A DNA stretch of 63,757 nucleotides from Streptomyces geranii (GTDB lineage Bacteria; Actinomycetota; Actinomycetes; Streptomycetales; Streptomycetaceae): contig NZ_PJME01000054.1 of NCBI RefSeq assembly GCF_002954775.1, forward strand, positions 1 to 63,757, written 5' to 3'. Under the pieces are notes generated by a model. That model was not told where the DNA came from. It worked only from the letters and a program-made list of their open reading frames with translations, and searched no databases. Within the stretch, counting starts at the first letter, position 1, and every line of letters starts with the position of its first letter. The position numbers and the translations under genes were made by a program. Of the stretch, positions 35,269 through 44,295 are shown in pieces.

Positions 35269-36607
35269 CGGGGCCGGTGGCGGTGGCGGGTGCGGAGCTG
35301 ACGGGCGTGGGGGAGTCGTGGACGGCGTCGTCCTTGACGACCCCCTCGACCACGGCCTCGGCCGCTTCCCGGGACGGGTCCTGGGCCGGGACCGCATCCA
35401 CATCCCCCTCCGAAACCCGCCCCATGAGCAGCCAGTACCCCACCCCCGCCACCGTCCCGATGACCGCGCACAGCCCCCACAGCCACTCCGCGCCGAGGTG
35501 GTCGATGACGAAGCCGGACATCAGGGGGGCGACGAGGCCGGCGACCGACCAGGACATCGTGTACATGCCCTGGTAGCGACCGCGTCCGTGCAGCGGGGAC
35601 AGGCGGACGACCAGCCCGGTCTGGGTGGGCGCGTTGACGATCTCGGCGAGGGTCCAGACGCAGACGGTGAGGATGAAGATGCCGACCGACCCGGCGAAGG
35701 CGGTGAGCCCGAACCCGTATCCGGCGAGGAGGGAGGAGGCCAGCAGGAGCCGGCGGGCGTCCCGGCGTTCGATGAAGCGGGTGACGGGGATCTGCAGCAC
35801 GACCACGAGTACGCCGTTGACGGCGATGACCATTCCGAAGTCCGCCGGGGTGAAGCCGGCCTCTCCCATCGCGATCGGCAGCCCGACGGCACCCTGCTGG
35901 AAGATGAGCGCGACCAGGAAGGCCAGGCCGACGACGCCCATGAAGCGGCCGTCACGCAGTACGGTCCTGAGCCCGACGGAGGCTTCCTCCTGCTCGGCCT
36001 TCGTGGTCGGCGCCGGCCGTGACTCGGGCAGCTTGAGGAAGATGACGATCGCGCAGGCCAGCGTCATCGCGGCCTCGACGAGGAACCCGGCGACATAGCT
36101 GACCTCGGCGATGAACCCGGCGCCCGCGGAGGAGACGGCGAAGCCGAGGTTGATGGCCCAGTAGTTGAGCGAGAAGGCCCGTACGCGGTCCTCGGGCCGC
36201 ACGATGTCGGCCATCATCGCCTGCACGGCGGGCCGGGAGGCGTTGCTGGCCATGCCGACGAGGAAGGCGACGGCGGCGATGGCGACGGGGTCGTGCACGA
36301 AGCCGAGCAGGGCGACGGAGAAGGCGGTGGACGACTGCGCGATGAGCAGCGTGGGCCGCCGCCCGAGCCGGTCGGTCATGACACCGCCGCCGATCGACGA
36401 CACGACCCCGCCGAGGCCGTGCAGGGCGACGACGAGACCGGCGTACGAGGCGGAGTAGCCGCGGTCGAGGGTCAGGTAGATCGCCATGAAGGTGGCGACG
36501 AAGGCACCGAGCCGGTTGACGAGGGTGCTGGTCCATAGCCACCAGAACTCGCGGGGCAACCCGGAGACGGACTCACGGGCGGCGCGTTTCAGGGCGGCGA
36601 GTGACAC
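35243..36607 (-). CDS. MFS transporter (DHA1-like)
   Basis: 454-aa major-facilitator permease with about 12 predicted transmembrane helices. Loop 2-3 has the MFS motif GGGVMTDRLGRRPTLLIAQS. The middle has RPAVQAMMADIVRPEDRVRA, typical of drug:H+ antiporters of the MdtH/YfcJ type. The C-terminal ~50 residues are a disordered Ala/Glu/Asp/Pro-rich tail. GTG 36607 has GGGGGATCC upstream. The substrate is unknown. Confidence 0.9.
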   Translation of the reverse strand: MSLAALKRAARESVSGLPREFWWLWTSTLVNRLGAFVATFMAIYLTLDRGYSASYAGLVVALHGLGGVVSSIGGGVMTDRLGRRPTLLIAQSSTAFSVALLGFVHDPVAIAAVAFLVGMASNASRPAVQAMMADIVRPEDRVRAFSLNYWAINLGFAVSSAGAGFIAEVSYVAGFLVEAAMTLACAIVIFLKLPESRPAPTTKAEQEEASVGLRTVLRDGRFMGVVGLAFLVALIFQQGAVGLPIAMGEAGFTPADFGMVIAVNGVLVVVLQIPVTRFIERRDARRLLLASSLLAGYGFGLTAFAGSVGIFILTVCVWTLAEIVNAPTQTGLVVRLSPLHGRGRYQGMYTMSWSVAGLVAPLMSGFVIDHLGAEWLWGLCAVIGTVAGVGYWLLMGRVSEGDVDAVPAQDPSREAAEAVVEGVVKDDAVHDSPTPVSSAPATATGPVTGASATP

Positions 36608-36791
36608 AGGGATCCCCCACGGATACGGATTGACGGATACGGATCGAGCACCGGCGTAAGCGGCTCGGACGGTGATGACAACTTACGAGCGGCTCGCGCG
36701 AGGGGACCACTCGATTAACAGATCCAGTCAACCGTCGGTGAGTGATGGACGCCTTGGCGGCGGATCAGGACGTTCTATTACGCTCGGGGGC

Positions 36792-37553
36792 ATGGCCGAC
36801 GCACCGTACAAGCTGATCCTCCTCCGCCACGGCGAGAGCGAATGGAACGCGAAGAACCTGTTCACCGGCTGGGTGGACGTCAACCTCAACGAGAAGGGCG
36901 AGAAGGAGGCGGTCCGCGGCGGTGAGCTGCTCAAGGACGCCGGCCTCCTCCCCGACGTGGTCCACACGTCCCTCCAGAAGCGCGCGATCCGCACGGCCCA
37001 GCTGGCCCTGGAGTCCGCGGACCGCCACTGGATCCCCGTACACCGCAGCTGGCGCCTGAACGAGCGCCACTACGGCGCCCTCCAGGGCAAGGACAAGGCC
37101 CAGACGCTCGCCGAGTTCGGCGAGGAGCAGTTCATGCTCTGGCGCCGCTCGTACGACACCCCGCCGCCGCCCCTGGAGGACGGCACGGAGTTCTCCCAGT
37201 CGGCCGACCCGCGCTACGCGACGATCCCCCCGGAGCTGCGCCCGCGCACGGAGTGCCTGAAGGACGTCGTCGTCCGCATGCTTCCGTACTGGTACGACGG
37301 CATCGTCCCCGACCTCCTGGCAGGCCGTACGGTCCTGGTGGCGGCCCACGGCAACAGCCTCCGCGGCCTGGTCAAGCACCTGGACGGCATCTCGGACGAG
37401 GCGATCTCGGGCCTGAACATCCCGACGGGCATCCCCCTCGCCTACGAACTGGACGCCGACTTCAAGCCACTGAACCCGGGCGGCACCTACCTGGACCCGG
37501 ACGCGGCTGCGGCTGCGATCGAGGCGGTCAAGAACCAGGGCAAGAAGAAGTAA
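36792..37553 (+). CDS. gpmA: 2,3-bisphosphoglycerate-dependent phosphoglycerate mutase
   Basis: 253-aa glycolytic enzyme interconverting 3- and 2-phosphoglycerate. The phospho-histidine motif is LLRHGESEWN at about 8-17; NERHYGALQGKDKAQTLAEF and VAAHGNSLRGLVKHL (second catalytic His) are all present. The length matches the cofactor-dependent enzyme (~250 aa). ATG 36792 gives the canonical start. A hairpin at 37580 ends the transcript. Confidence 0.95.
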   Translation: MADAPYKLILLRHGESEWNAKNLFTGWVDVNLNEKGEKEAVRGGELLKDAGLLPDVVHTSLQKRAIRTAQLALESADRHWIPVHRSWRLNERHYGALQGKDKAQTLAEFGEEQFMLWRRSYDTPPPPLEDGTEFSQSADPRYATIPPELRPRTECLKDVVVRMLPYWYDGIVPDLLAGRTVLVAAHGNSLRGLVKHLDGISDEAISGLNIPTGIPLAYELDADFKPLNPGGTYLDPDAAAAAIEAVKNQGKKK

Positions 37554-37963
37554 CCCTCGCGGCAACCCTCGCGACCACGCCCCTGACCTGCGCACATGGT
37601 GCAGATCAGGGGCTGTCGTCTGCTCCGGGCCGAGTGTGGCCGACGCGGTAGCCCTCAGAGCCCTCAGAGCCTGAGGAAGTCCGGCTCCGGCTGTTCCCTC
37701 GCCTCCGCACGTGCTCCCGCGTGGCCAGGACCTTGCTGTGCCAGAGGCTCAGCCCTGTCAGCCCGCGTCCGCCATCGCCCGTCCCGTCCCTTGTCCGGCC
37801 CCTCGTTCCGTCCCCCGTCGGCACCCCACGATCCCACCAGCCCGGCCAGGCGCCGGAGTTGAGTTCCGAGCCCGACCCGCGAACTGCACAACCCTCCACC
37901 CACCCCATCAGTCTCACGCAGGTGAAAGCACCACCCGATTCACCTAACAGGGGAACCCACGCC
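37554..37963. other. Intergenic region downstream of gpmA
   Basis: 410 bp without a credible gene. It holds the gpmA terminator hairpin (37580-37612) and, near 37950, the Shine-Dalgarno AGGGGAA of the next gene. Frames through it are proline-rich shadows. No other motif stands out. Confidence 0.6.
37580..37612 (+). terminator. gpmA terminator hairpin
   Basis: CCCCTGACCTGCGCAC and GTGCAGATCAGGGG pair with one bulged G and one G-U, around a 3-base ATG centre. It lies 27 bp after the gpmA stop. Confidence 0.6.
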
Positions 37964-38770
37964 ATGCGCCTACGCGCCACTGTCGCCACCACTACCGCCG
38001 CTGCTCTCAGCGCCGCTCTGGCCGTCACCGCTCTCGCCGGTCCGGCAGCCGGGGCCGATCAGGACGACTCGGCCTCGAAGTTCTCGAACATCGAGGTCAA
38101 CCACGACTGGCAGAACTACACCGTCGGCGTCGAGGCCGCGAAGAAGAGACTGATCCCGATCTCCGCGACGGTCACCGACCCGTCCGGCATCAAGAGCGTG
38201 AAGGTCGAGCTGCGGCGCGGAGACGACCCGGAGAAGCCCGAGGCGGCCATCACCGCGTCCGCCAACTGCCACGAGGTCAACAAGATCACCACCTGGTGCG
38301 AGGCCCTCCTGAGCGCCGACCCGAAGACCAACCTCCACAGCAACGCCCTCGCCGGTCTCTGGTACCTGAGCTTCATCGCCGTCGACGGCGAAGGGAACGT
38401 CACCCGCGGGGACGGCCTCTACGACCTCACCTCCTTCGCCTGGATCAAGCGCGCGACCTACATGAACCAGACCGACGCCACCCCGGAGCCGGTGAGCAAG
38501 GGCAAGAACCTCACGGTGAAGGCCCAGGTGACCGTCGCCAGCTGGGAGAAGAACACGAACGTGCCCCTCATCGGGCACCAGGTGCTCCTCCAGTACCGCA
38601 AGGGCACGAGCGGCCCCTTCGTCACGCTGAAGAAGATCAAGACCGACCGGAACGGCTGGGCCACCACCACCGTCAAGGCGACGGCGGACGGCGCGTACCG
38701 CTACACCTTCCAGGGCACGAAGCTCACCCTGCCCTCGGCCGGCTGGACCGACTACGTCGATGTGAAGTAA
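37964..38770 (+). CDS. Secreted protein of unknown function, 268 aa
   Basis: A signal peptide (about 1-31: basic MRLR, hydrophobic TTTAAALSAALAVTALA, cleavage near GPAAGA) precedes a soluble Ig/beta-sandwich-like domain. It includes SATVTDPSGIKSVKVELRRG and NVPLIGHQVLLQYRKGTSGP, reminiscent of calcium-binding or Ig-like secreted modules. The two Cys (in ASANCHEVNKITTWCEALLS) may form a disulfide. ATG 37964 has AGGGGAA upstream. Function unknown; it converges with the sugar-binding lipoprotein gene. Confidence 0.85.
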   Translation: MRLRATVATTTAAALSAALAVTALAGPAAGADQDDSASKFSNIEVNHDWQNYTVGVEAAKKRLIPISATVTDPSGIKSVKVELRRGDDPEKPEAAITASANCHEVNKITTWCEALLSADPKTNLHSNALAGLWYLSFIAVDGEGNVTRGDGLYDLTSFAWIKRATYMNQTDATPEPVSKGKNLTVKAQVTVASWEKNTNVPLIGHQVLLQYRKGTSGPFVTLKKIKTDRNGWATTTVKATADGAYRYTFQGTKLTLPSAGWTDYVDVK

Positions 38771-38791
38771 GCCCCACCCGGTAGTGCGAAA

Positions 38792-38834
38792 GGGCCCCTG
38801 CCCGCGGGTTCTCCTTCTCCGCGGGCAGGGGCCC
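38792..38834. terminator. Bidirectional terminator hairpin
   Basis: Perfect 16-bp GC stem (GGGCCCCTGCCCGCGG / CCGCGGGCAGGGGCCC) with an 11-base loop, between two convergent genes. Confidence 0.85.
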
Positions 38835-38883
38835 ATCGCAGTGCTGTTGCTGTTCTCCGTACGTGTGTACGTGTGTACGTGTC

Positions 38884-40020
38884 CTACTTGAGGCCGATCT
38901 CCTCGCAGGCCGCCTCGTACTCGGCCGTACAGATGTCCCGCACGGTGTACACACCGTCCCGGATCACCGTGTCCTTGATGTTCTCCTTGGTGAGCGCCAC
39001 CACCGGCACCAGCATCGACGGGATCTTCTTCTGCGTCGGGCTGTCGACACTGTCCCGGGTCAGCGCGTCGAACTCGATCGAGCGGCCCTGGACCTTGGCC
39101 ACCGCCATGGACGCGGCGTTGTTGGCCTCCAGGATGAACGACTTGTACACGCTCATGTACTGCTCGCCCGAGACGATCCGCTGCACCGCCGCCAGGTCCG
39201 CGTCCTGCCCGGTCACCGGCGGGATCTTCGAGGCGCCCGCCTCCTTCAGCGCGTCGATGACCGCGCCGGCCATACCGTCGTTCGCCGAGTACACGGCGGC
39301 GATGTTGCCCAGCCCGACCGCCCTGATCGCGGTCTCCATGTTGGTCTTGGCGACCTCGGGCAGCCAGTCCTTGGTGTTGTACTCCGCCGCGACCTGCACC
39401 TTGCCCTGCAGCTCGTTCATCGCGCCGGTCTGGAAGCGGGCCGTGTTCGGGTCCGTGAGCGAGCCGTTGATCATGACGATCTTGCTGGTCGCGGCCTTGT
39501 CGCCGAGCGCCTCGACGATCGAGCGGCCCTGCACCTCGCCGACCAGCTCGTTGTCGTGGGAGACATACGCGTCGATCGGACCCTCGGCCAGCCGGTCGTA
39601 CGCGATGACGGGTATGTCCGCGTCCTTGGCCTTCTGGATGGCCGGCGCGATCGTCTTCGCGTCGATCGCGTCGACCACCAGGACGTCCACCTTCGCGGCG
39701 ACCATCTCTTCGAGCTGCTGGTTCTGCTTGGTCTTGTCGGCCTCGGCGTTGGCGTACAGGACCTTGCCCTTGCCGCTGGTCAGGGCCGTGACCTGCTTCT
39801 TGAAGAGCGGGTAGTCGAACTTCTCGAAGCGCTTCGTCTCCTTGTCCGGCAGCAGCAGCCCCACCGTGATGTCGTCGCCCTTCTTGGGCGCCGCCGAACC
39901 GCTGCTGCCGCCTGCGCTGTCGATCACGCCGCACGCGGCGAGCGAGAGGGCCGAGGCGGTGGCCGTCACCGCGATCGCGGTACGGCGAGCGGCGTTCCGA
40001 CGGGGGGTACGAGCGTTCAC
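38884..40020 (-). CDS. Sugar ABC transporter substrate-binding lipoprotein (XylF/ChvE-type)
   Basis: 378-aa periplasmic-binding-type lipoprotein. A Tat-like/Sec signal (RRNAARRTAIAVTATAS) ends in lipobox LSLAACG. The type I binding fold follows: KGDDITVGLLLPDKETKRFE, VDVLVVDAIDAKTIAPAIQK, NIAAVYSANDGMAGAVIDAL and VTGQDADLAAVQRIVSGEQY, as in xylose/glucose binders. GTG 40020 has GGAAGGCACC upstream. No permease or ATPase gene lies beside it, so it may use partners elsewhere, possibly with a separately encoded ATPase. Confidence 0.9.
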   Translation of the reverse strand: MNARTPRRNAARRTAIAVTATASALSLAACGVIDSAGGSSGSAAPKKGDDITVGLLLPDKETKRFEKFDYPLFKKQVTALTSGKGKVLYANAEADKTKQNQQLEEMVAAKVDVLVVDAIDAKTIAPAIQKAKDADIPVIAYDRLAEGPIDAYVSHDNELVGEVQGRSIVEALGDKAATSKIVMINGSLTDPNTARFQTGAMNELQGKVQVAAEYNTKDWLPEVAKTNMETAIRAVGLGNIAAVYSANDGMAGAVIDALKEAGASKIPPVTGQDADLAAVQRIVSGEQYMSVYKSFILEANNAASMAVAKVQGRSIEFDALTRDSVDSPTQKKIPSMLVPVVALTKENIKDTVIRDGVYTVRDICTAEYEAACEEIGLK

Positions 40021-40250
40021 GGGAGGTGCCTTCCAGGCGGGGAAGCATGACGAACCCAGATACAGATACGGAAGCCAACGCCGGGACACCACGTAACGTC
40101 AAGAAGTACTGGTTAACGGGATGGCAACAGGGTGCCTGTTGTGCATGTACAGAGCCAGAGCGTCAACTGCGGTGAAGTCTATGCCCGTTCGGCGACGGCC
40201 GGGGCCGCCCGGACCCGGCCGGGAACAGGGCGAACGACACCTGCGCACAC

Positions 40251-40290
40251 AAAAGAACCCCGTCCTCTCCACATCGGGAGAGAACGGGGT
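40251..40290 (-). terminator. Terminator of the Cys-rich small gene
   Basis: On the minus strand, a stem (ACCCCGT...CTCTC / GAGAG...ACGGGGT, mismatch inside) around a 4-7-base loop is followed by TTCTTTT. It lies 22 bp past the stop of the 50-aa gene. Confidence 0.7.
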
Positions 40291-40311
40291 CCAAGTGACC
40301 GACGCCGAGCG

Positions 40312-40464
40312 TCAACCGCACTGGCAGGGTGCGCCCGACTGGCATCCGCACCCGCAGCCGGAACCGCAGCCGCAGGCGCCGAACAGGGGCAGGTGCTTGA
40401 TCTCGGCAGGGTGCTGCGTCTCGCGTTCCTGCGTCGGGTCGGGCGTGCTGGGGGTCTCGGCCAT
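40312..40464 (-). CDS. 50-aa cysteine-rich protein next to phoU
   Basis: Small protein starting MAETPSTPDPTQ and ending FGACGCGSGCGCGCQSGAPC-QCG, with seven Cys in the last ~22 residues in C-G-C repeats. This suggests a metal- or thiol-binding tail (metallothionein-like), but no known family is assigned. ATG 40464 has a strong AGGAGG. It has its own terminator. I recall a similar small gene at this position in other Streptomyces, between the sugar-binding region and phoU. Confidence 0.78.
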   Translation of the reverse strand: MAETPSTPDPTQERETQHPAEIKHLPLFGACGCGSGCGCGCQSGAPCQCG

Positions 40465-40604
40465 GGGGCCCTCCTGGAGCCTGGATCCTGGAGACGGTTG
40501 CCTTCTCCCCATTGCATGCCCGCTCCGCCGGGCGCGTCAACGGCGCACAGGAGTACGGAGGTTCAGGCCCCGCGGTGCCGAAGGGACCCCGGGGACAGGG
40601 GAGT

Positions 40605-41294
40605 TCAGGCCCCCTCGACCCCGGTGGGCGGCTGTACGTCCGGCTGCAGCTCGTCCGCGTGCTCACCCGTCACCAGGAACACCACCCGCTTGGCCACCGA
40701 CACCGCGTGGTCCGCGAACCGCTCGTAGTAACGGCCCAGCAGCGTCACGTCGACCGCCGTCTCGATGCCGTGCTTCCAGCGCTCGTCGATCAGGTGCTGG
40801 AAGAGGGTGCGGTGCAGCAGGTCCATCTCGTCGTCGTCCGACTCCAGCTGCAGCGCCAGGTCGACGTCCTTGGTGATGATGACCTCGGCCGCCTTCGCCA
40901 TCAGACGCTGGGCGAGCTGGCCCATCTCCAGGATCGTGGCGTGCAGGTCGCGCGGGACCGCCCGCTCCGGGAAGCGCAGCCGGGCCAGCTTGGCCACGTG
41001 CTGGGCGAGGTCGCCGGAACGCTCCAGGTCGGCGCTCATCCGCAGCGAGGTCACGACGATCCGCAGGTCGGTGGCGACCGGCTGCTGGCGGGCCAGCAGC
41101 GCTATGGCGCGGCCCTCCAGGTCGTGCTGCAGCTCGTCGACCTTGGCGTCGGCCTCGATGACGCTCTCGGCCAGCTTCAGGTCGGCGTCGAGAATCGCCG
41201 TCGTGGCACGCCCGATCGCCGACCCGACGAGACGAGCCATCTCGACCAGACTGTCGCCGATCGAGTCAAGTTCCTCGTGGTACGCGTCACGCAT
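40605..41294 (-). CDS. phoU: PhoU phosphate signalling protein
   Basis: 229-aa all-helical PhoU, two repeated three-helix units. It has characteristic DLRIVVTSLRMSADLERSGD, FPERAVPRDLHATILEMGQL and YYERFADHAVSVAKRVVFLV. PhoU modulates PhoR/PhoP signalling and phosphate uptake. ATG 41294 has GAGAGGGAC upstream. It is divergent from phoR across a PHO box, so it is presumably PhoP-regulated. Confidence 0.95.
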   Translation of the reverse strand: MRDAYHEELDSIGDSLVEMARLVGSAIGRATTAILDADLKLAESVIEADAKVDELQHDLEGRAIALLARQQPVATDLRIVVTSLRMSADLERSGDLAQHVAKLARLRFPERAVPRDLHATILEMGQLAQRLMAKAAEVIITKDVDLALQLESDDDEMDLLHRTLFQHLIDERWKHGIETAVDVTLLGRYYERFADHAVSVAKRVVFLVTGEHADELQPDVQPPTGVEGA

Positions 41295-41390
41295 CAGGTG
41301 TCCCTCTCTTGACGTCCATTCGGGGGCACCACCGGGCCCCGTGACCCCCACGCTCCCACGTTCGGGCAGGTACGCGTCCTTTTCCGCCTC

Positions 41391-41423
41391 GACAAATGAA
41401 CCAATACTGGCTCCAAGGTGAAC
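41391..41423 (-). promoter_or_regulatory. PHO box between phoU and phoR
   Basis: On the minus strand, three 11-bp units in tandem: GTTCACCTTGG, AGCCAGTATTG, GTTCATTTGTC. The first and third match the GTTCACC-type PhoP direct-repeat consensus and the middle is weaker, as in known Streptomyces phoU-phoRP intergenic regions. PhoP would act on both divergent promoters. Confidence 0.85.
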
Positions 41424-41496
41424 TCTGGGCGACGAGTGTTCGAGGTCGCACACTCATGGCTGTGGCCATGTCGTACCCCATGCCTAACCTGGGTGC

Positions 41497-42822
41497 ATGG
41501 ACGTGAACGCGGCAGTCGCCGCAGCGGCAGCGATCGCCGGTGTGCTCACCGGCGTCATCGCCATGCTGGCGTTCCGCTGGAGCGAGCGCGACCAGAAACG
41601 CCCCACCCGCACCTCGCTGCACACGGACCCCGTGCTGCCGCCCGGTGTGGACACGGTGCTGTCCGTGCTCCGGTCCTCGGCGGTCGTACTCGACGAGGCG
41701 GACGCCGTGGTCAAGGCCAGCTCGGCGGCGTACGCCCTCGGGCTGGTCCGTGGCGGAAAACTGTCGGTCGACCCGATGCTGAAGATGGCCCGGGACACCC
41801 GCCGCGACGGCGAGATACGCCAGGTCGAGCTGGACCTCCCCCGGCGCGGCACCGGCCGAGGCGAGGCCCTCGCGGTCTCCGCCCGCGTCGCCCCGCTCGG
41901 CTCCCGCCTCGTCCTGCTCCTGGTCGAGGACCTCACCGAGGCCCGCCGTATCGAGGCCGTCCGCCGCGACTTCGTGGCGAACGTCAGCCACGAGCTGAAG
42001 ACGCCCACCGGCGCGCTCTCCCTGCTCTCCGAGGCCGTCATGGGCGCCTCGGACGACCCGGAGGCCGTCGAGCGCTTCGCGGGCCGCATGCAGATCGAGG
42101 CGACCCGCCTGACCAGCCTCGTACAGGAGCTGATCGACCTCTCCCGGGTGCAGAACGACGACCCGCTGGAGGACGCCGAACCGGTCCGCGTCGACGAACT
42201 CGTCGCCGAGGCCGTCGACCGCTGCCGCCACCAGGCCGGCACCAAACAGATCACCATGGCCGCAGGAGGCACCGCCGACCTGCGAGTCTGGGGCAACCGC
42301 GGCCAGCTCGCCGCCGCCCTCGGCAACCTCGTCGAGAACGCCGTCAACTACTCTCCGTCCGCCACCCGCGTCGGCATAGCGGCCCGCCGGGTCAGCGCCA
42401 CCGGCGGCGACCTGATCGAGGTCGCCGTCACCGACCAGGGCATAGGCATCTCCGACAAGGACAAGGAGCGCATCTTCGAGCGCTTCTACCGCGTCGACCC
42501 GGCCCGCTCCCGCGCCACCGGCGGTACGGGCCTGGGCCTGGCGATCGTCAAGCACGTGGCCGCCTCGCACGGCGGGGAGGTCACGGTGTGGAGCTCCGAG
42601 GGCCAGGGCTCCACCTTCACCCTGCGCCTCCCGGAAGCGGGCGCCGCCCGCCGCGCCCGTGCGAACCGGGCGCGGGCGTACGACCATGACTCGTACCCCG
42701 AGTCACTCCCAGACTCCGACCCCGAAGCCGGGGACGGACCGTCCGACCCCGGCGAAGAGGCCGACCGGACCACCGGCACATCCCCTTACGATCCGCTTCA
42801 CGCCCCGGAGGTCCACCCGTGA
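41497..42822 (+). CDS. phoR: PhoR sensor histidine kinase
   Basis: 441-aa kinase of the SenX3/PhoR type. One N-terminal transmembrane segment (about 9-27, AAIAGVLTGVIAMLAF) is followed by a PAS-like region and the phospho-acceptor helix FVANVSHELKTPTGALSLLS (H-box). ATPase motifs are LVENAVNYS (N), VTDQGIGISDKD (G1) and TGGTGLGLAIVKH (G2). A disordered acidic tail follows. Its stop overlaps the phoP start by 4 bp (GTGA). It responds to phosphate limitation, with PhoP as its partner. Confidence 0.95.
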   Translation: MDVNAAVAAAAAIAGVLTGVIAMLAFRWSERDQKRPTRTSLHTDPVLPPGVDTVLSVLRSSAVVLDEADAVVKASSAAYALGLVRGGKLSVDPMLKMARDTRRDGEIRQVELDLPRRGTGRGEALAVSARVAPLGSRLVLLLVEDLTEARRIEAVRRDFVANVSHELKTPTGALSLLSEAVMGASDDPEAVERFAGRMQIEATRLTSLVQELIDLSRVQNDDPLEDAEPVRVDELVAEAVDRCRHQAGTKQITMAAGGTADLRVWGNRGQLAAALGNLVENAVNYSPSATRVGIAARRVSATGGDLIEVAVTDQGIGISDKDKERIFERFYRVDPARSRATGGTGLGLAIVKHVAASHGGEVTVWSSEGQGSTFTLRLPEAGAARRARANRARAYDHDSYPESLPDSDPEAGDGPSDPGEEADRTTGTSPYDPLHAPEVHP

Positions 42823-43499
42823 CCCGAGTGCTCGTCGTCGAGGACGAGGAATCCTTCTCCGACGCCCTTTCGTACATGCTCCGCAAAGAGGGCTTCGAGG
42901 TCGCCATCGCGGCCACCGGGCCCGACGGACTCGACGAGTTCGAGCGCAACGGCGCCGACCTCGTCCTCCTCGACCTCATGCTGCCGGGCCTGCCCGGCAC
43001 CGAGGTCTGCCGTCAGCTGCGCGTCAAGTCCAACGTCCCGGTGATCATGGTCACCGCCAAGGACAGCGAGATCGACAAGGTCGTCGGCCTGGAGATAGGA
43101 GCCGACGACTACGTCACCAAGCCCTTCTCCTCCCGCGAACTGGTCGCCCGCATCCGCGCCGTCCTGCGCCGCCGCGGCGAGCCCGAGGAGGTCACCCCGG
43201 CCGCCCTCGAAGCCGGCCCGGTCCGCATGGACGTCGACCGCCACGTGGTCACCGTCTCCGGCGCCAAGGTCGACCTCCCCCTCAAGGAGTTCGACCTCCT
43301 GGAGATGCTGCTGCGCAACGCGGGCCGCGTACTGACCCGCATGCAGCTCATCGACCGGGTCTGGGGCGCGGACTACGTCGGCGACACCAAGACCCTCGAC
43401 GTCCACGTCAAGCGCCTCCGCGCCAAGATCGAACCGGACCCGGGGGCGCCCAGGTACCTGGTCACGGTCCGCGGCCTCGGCTACAAGTTCGAGCCGTAA
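42819..43499 (+). CDS. phoP: PhoP phosphate response regulator
   Basis: 226-aa OmpR-family regulator. The receiver domain (about 1-118) has VVEDEE acid pair, phospho-acceptor Asp in LVLLDLMLPGLPG and Lys in TKPFSSRE. The winged-helix DNA-binding domain (about 130-226) has DLPLKEFDLLEMLLRNAGRV and LDVHVKRLRAKIEPDP. It binds PHO boxes such as 41391-41423. It is translationally coupled to phoR and terminated by the large hairpin downstream. Confidence 0.96.
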   Translation: MTRVLVVEDEESFSDALSYMLRKEGFEVAIAATGPDGLDEFERNGADLVLLDLMLPGLPGTEVCRQLRVKSNVPVIMVTAKDSEIDKVVGLEIGADDYVTKPFSSRELVARIRAVLRRRGEPEEVTPAALEAGPVRMDVDRHVVTVSGAKVDLPLKEFDLLEMLLRNAGRVLTRMQLIDRVWGADYVGDTKTLDVHVKRLRAKIEPDPGAPRYLVTVRGLGYKFEP

Positions 43500-43533
43500 A
43501 CCGGCCGACCACAGCCGTTACGACGGCTCGCCG

Positions 43534-43607
43534 GTACGTCAGTACGTCAGTACGTCGGTACGTCGAAGGGCGGGACCTCCTCCGGGAGGTCCCGCCCTTC
43601 GACGTAC
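43534..43607. terminator. Very strong bidirectional hairpin fused to an 8-bp tandem repeat
   Basis: GTACGTC(A/G) is repeated four times (43534-43565). The last copy begins a perfect 23-bp stem (43558-43580 with 43585-43607) with a TCCG tetraloop. It lies between convergent phoP and the lipoprotein gene and should end transcription both ways. Confidence 0.88.
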
Positions 43608-43626
43608 AGCGGGTCCGTACGGCGGC

Positions 43627-44295
43627 TCAGTGGCCGGCGGCCGTGTCCGTCTCCGACGCCGAGGCGGTCGGGGTCGTCCCCGCCTCGGGGGTCTCGACGG
43701 CCCCGGTCGGGCTGGGGGAGCCGGACGTCCCGGGCTCGGCGGACGTGGTCGGGGAGGCGCTCGCGCCGCCCGGGACCGCCGGGACCTCGGTCGGGCCCCA
43801 CGAGGCGAAGAAGCTCTCCGCGGGGACGACGAAGGCCCGCAGGCTCACGTCACCGGTGCTGCTGAAGGTGAAGGTGACCTTCTGCGCGTTGCCGTCCTTG
43901 ACCGCCTCCCGGCTGCTGGGCAGCACCGCGGAGGCGTTGTCCGCGCCGCCGATGATCAGCGAGCCGCCCGCCGGGATGGTCAGGTCCTTGCCCTTCGCGG
44001 GCGTCAGCTCGGCGGTCTTGCCGGTGCCGGGGACGGTGATCGACTCCAGCGTCTGCGGCTTGATCCCGGTGTTGAACACGGTCGCGGCGATGACGGCCGG
44101 ACCGGTCGACTCCATCTCCGGCTGGGTGATGACGACGACGTTCTGCAGCTTGATGTCACCTACGGTCGTGGCCGCGTTGTCCGGCTTGACCTCCAGTGTC
44201 TGGGCGTTGTTCCCGGCTGCGCACCCGGCGAGCGTGGCGACCGAGAACGCGAGGGCGGATGCGGCGAGGGCGCCGCGTCGAATGCTGCTGCTCAC
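43627..44295 (-). CDS. Secreted lipoprotein, DUF461-like
   Basis: 222-aa lipoprotein. The signal peptide ends in lipobox TLAGCAAG. A beta-rich domain follows (LQNVVVITQPEMESTGPAVI, IPAGGSLIIGGADNASAVLP, KVTFTFSSTGDVSLRAFVVP), similar in plan to PCuAC/DUF461 proteins. The usual H-M-x10-M-x-M copper motif is not seen. A Ser/Thr/Pro/Ala tail ends the chain. GTG 44295 has AAGGAG 11 bases upstream. Function unknown. Confidence 0.85.
   Translation of the reverse strand: MSSSIRRGALAASALAFSVATLAGCAAGNNAQTLEVKPDNAATTVGDIKLQNVVVITQPEMESTGPAVIAATVFNTGIKPQTLESITVPGTGKTAELTPAKGKDLTIPAGGSLIIGGADNASAVLPSSREAVKDGNAQKVTFTFSSTGDVSLRAFVVPAESFFASWGPTEVPAVPGGASASPTTSAEPGTSGSPSPTGAVETPEAGTTPTASASETDTAAGH

Noticed and set aside
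41287..42687. Large minus-strand open frame opposite phoR
   Set aside because: Antisense shadow of phoR, typical in high-GC DNA; the translation has no domain and phoR is clearly coding.
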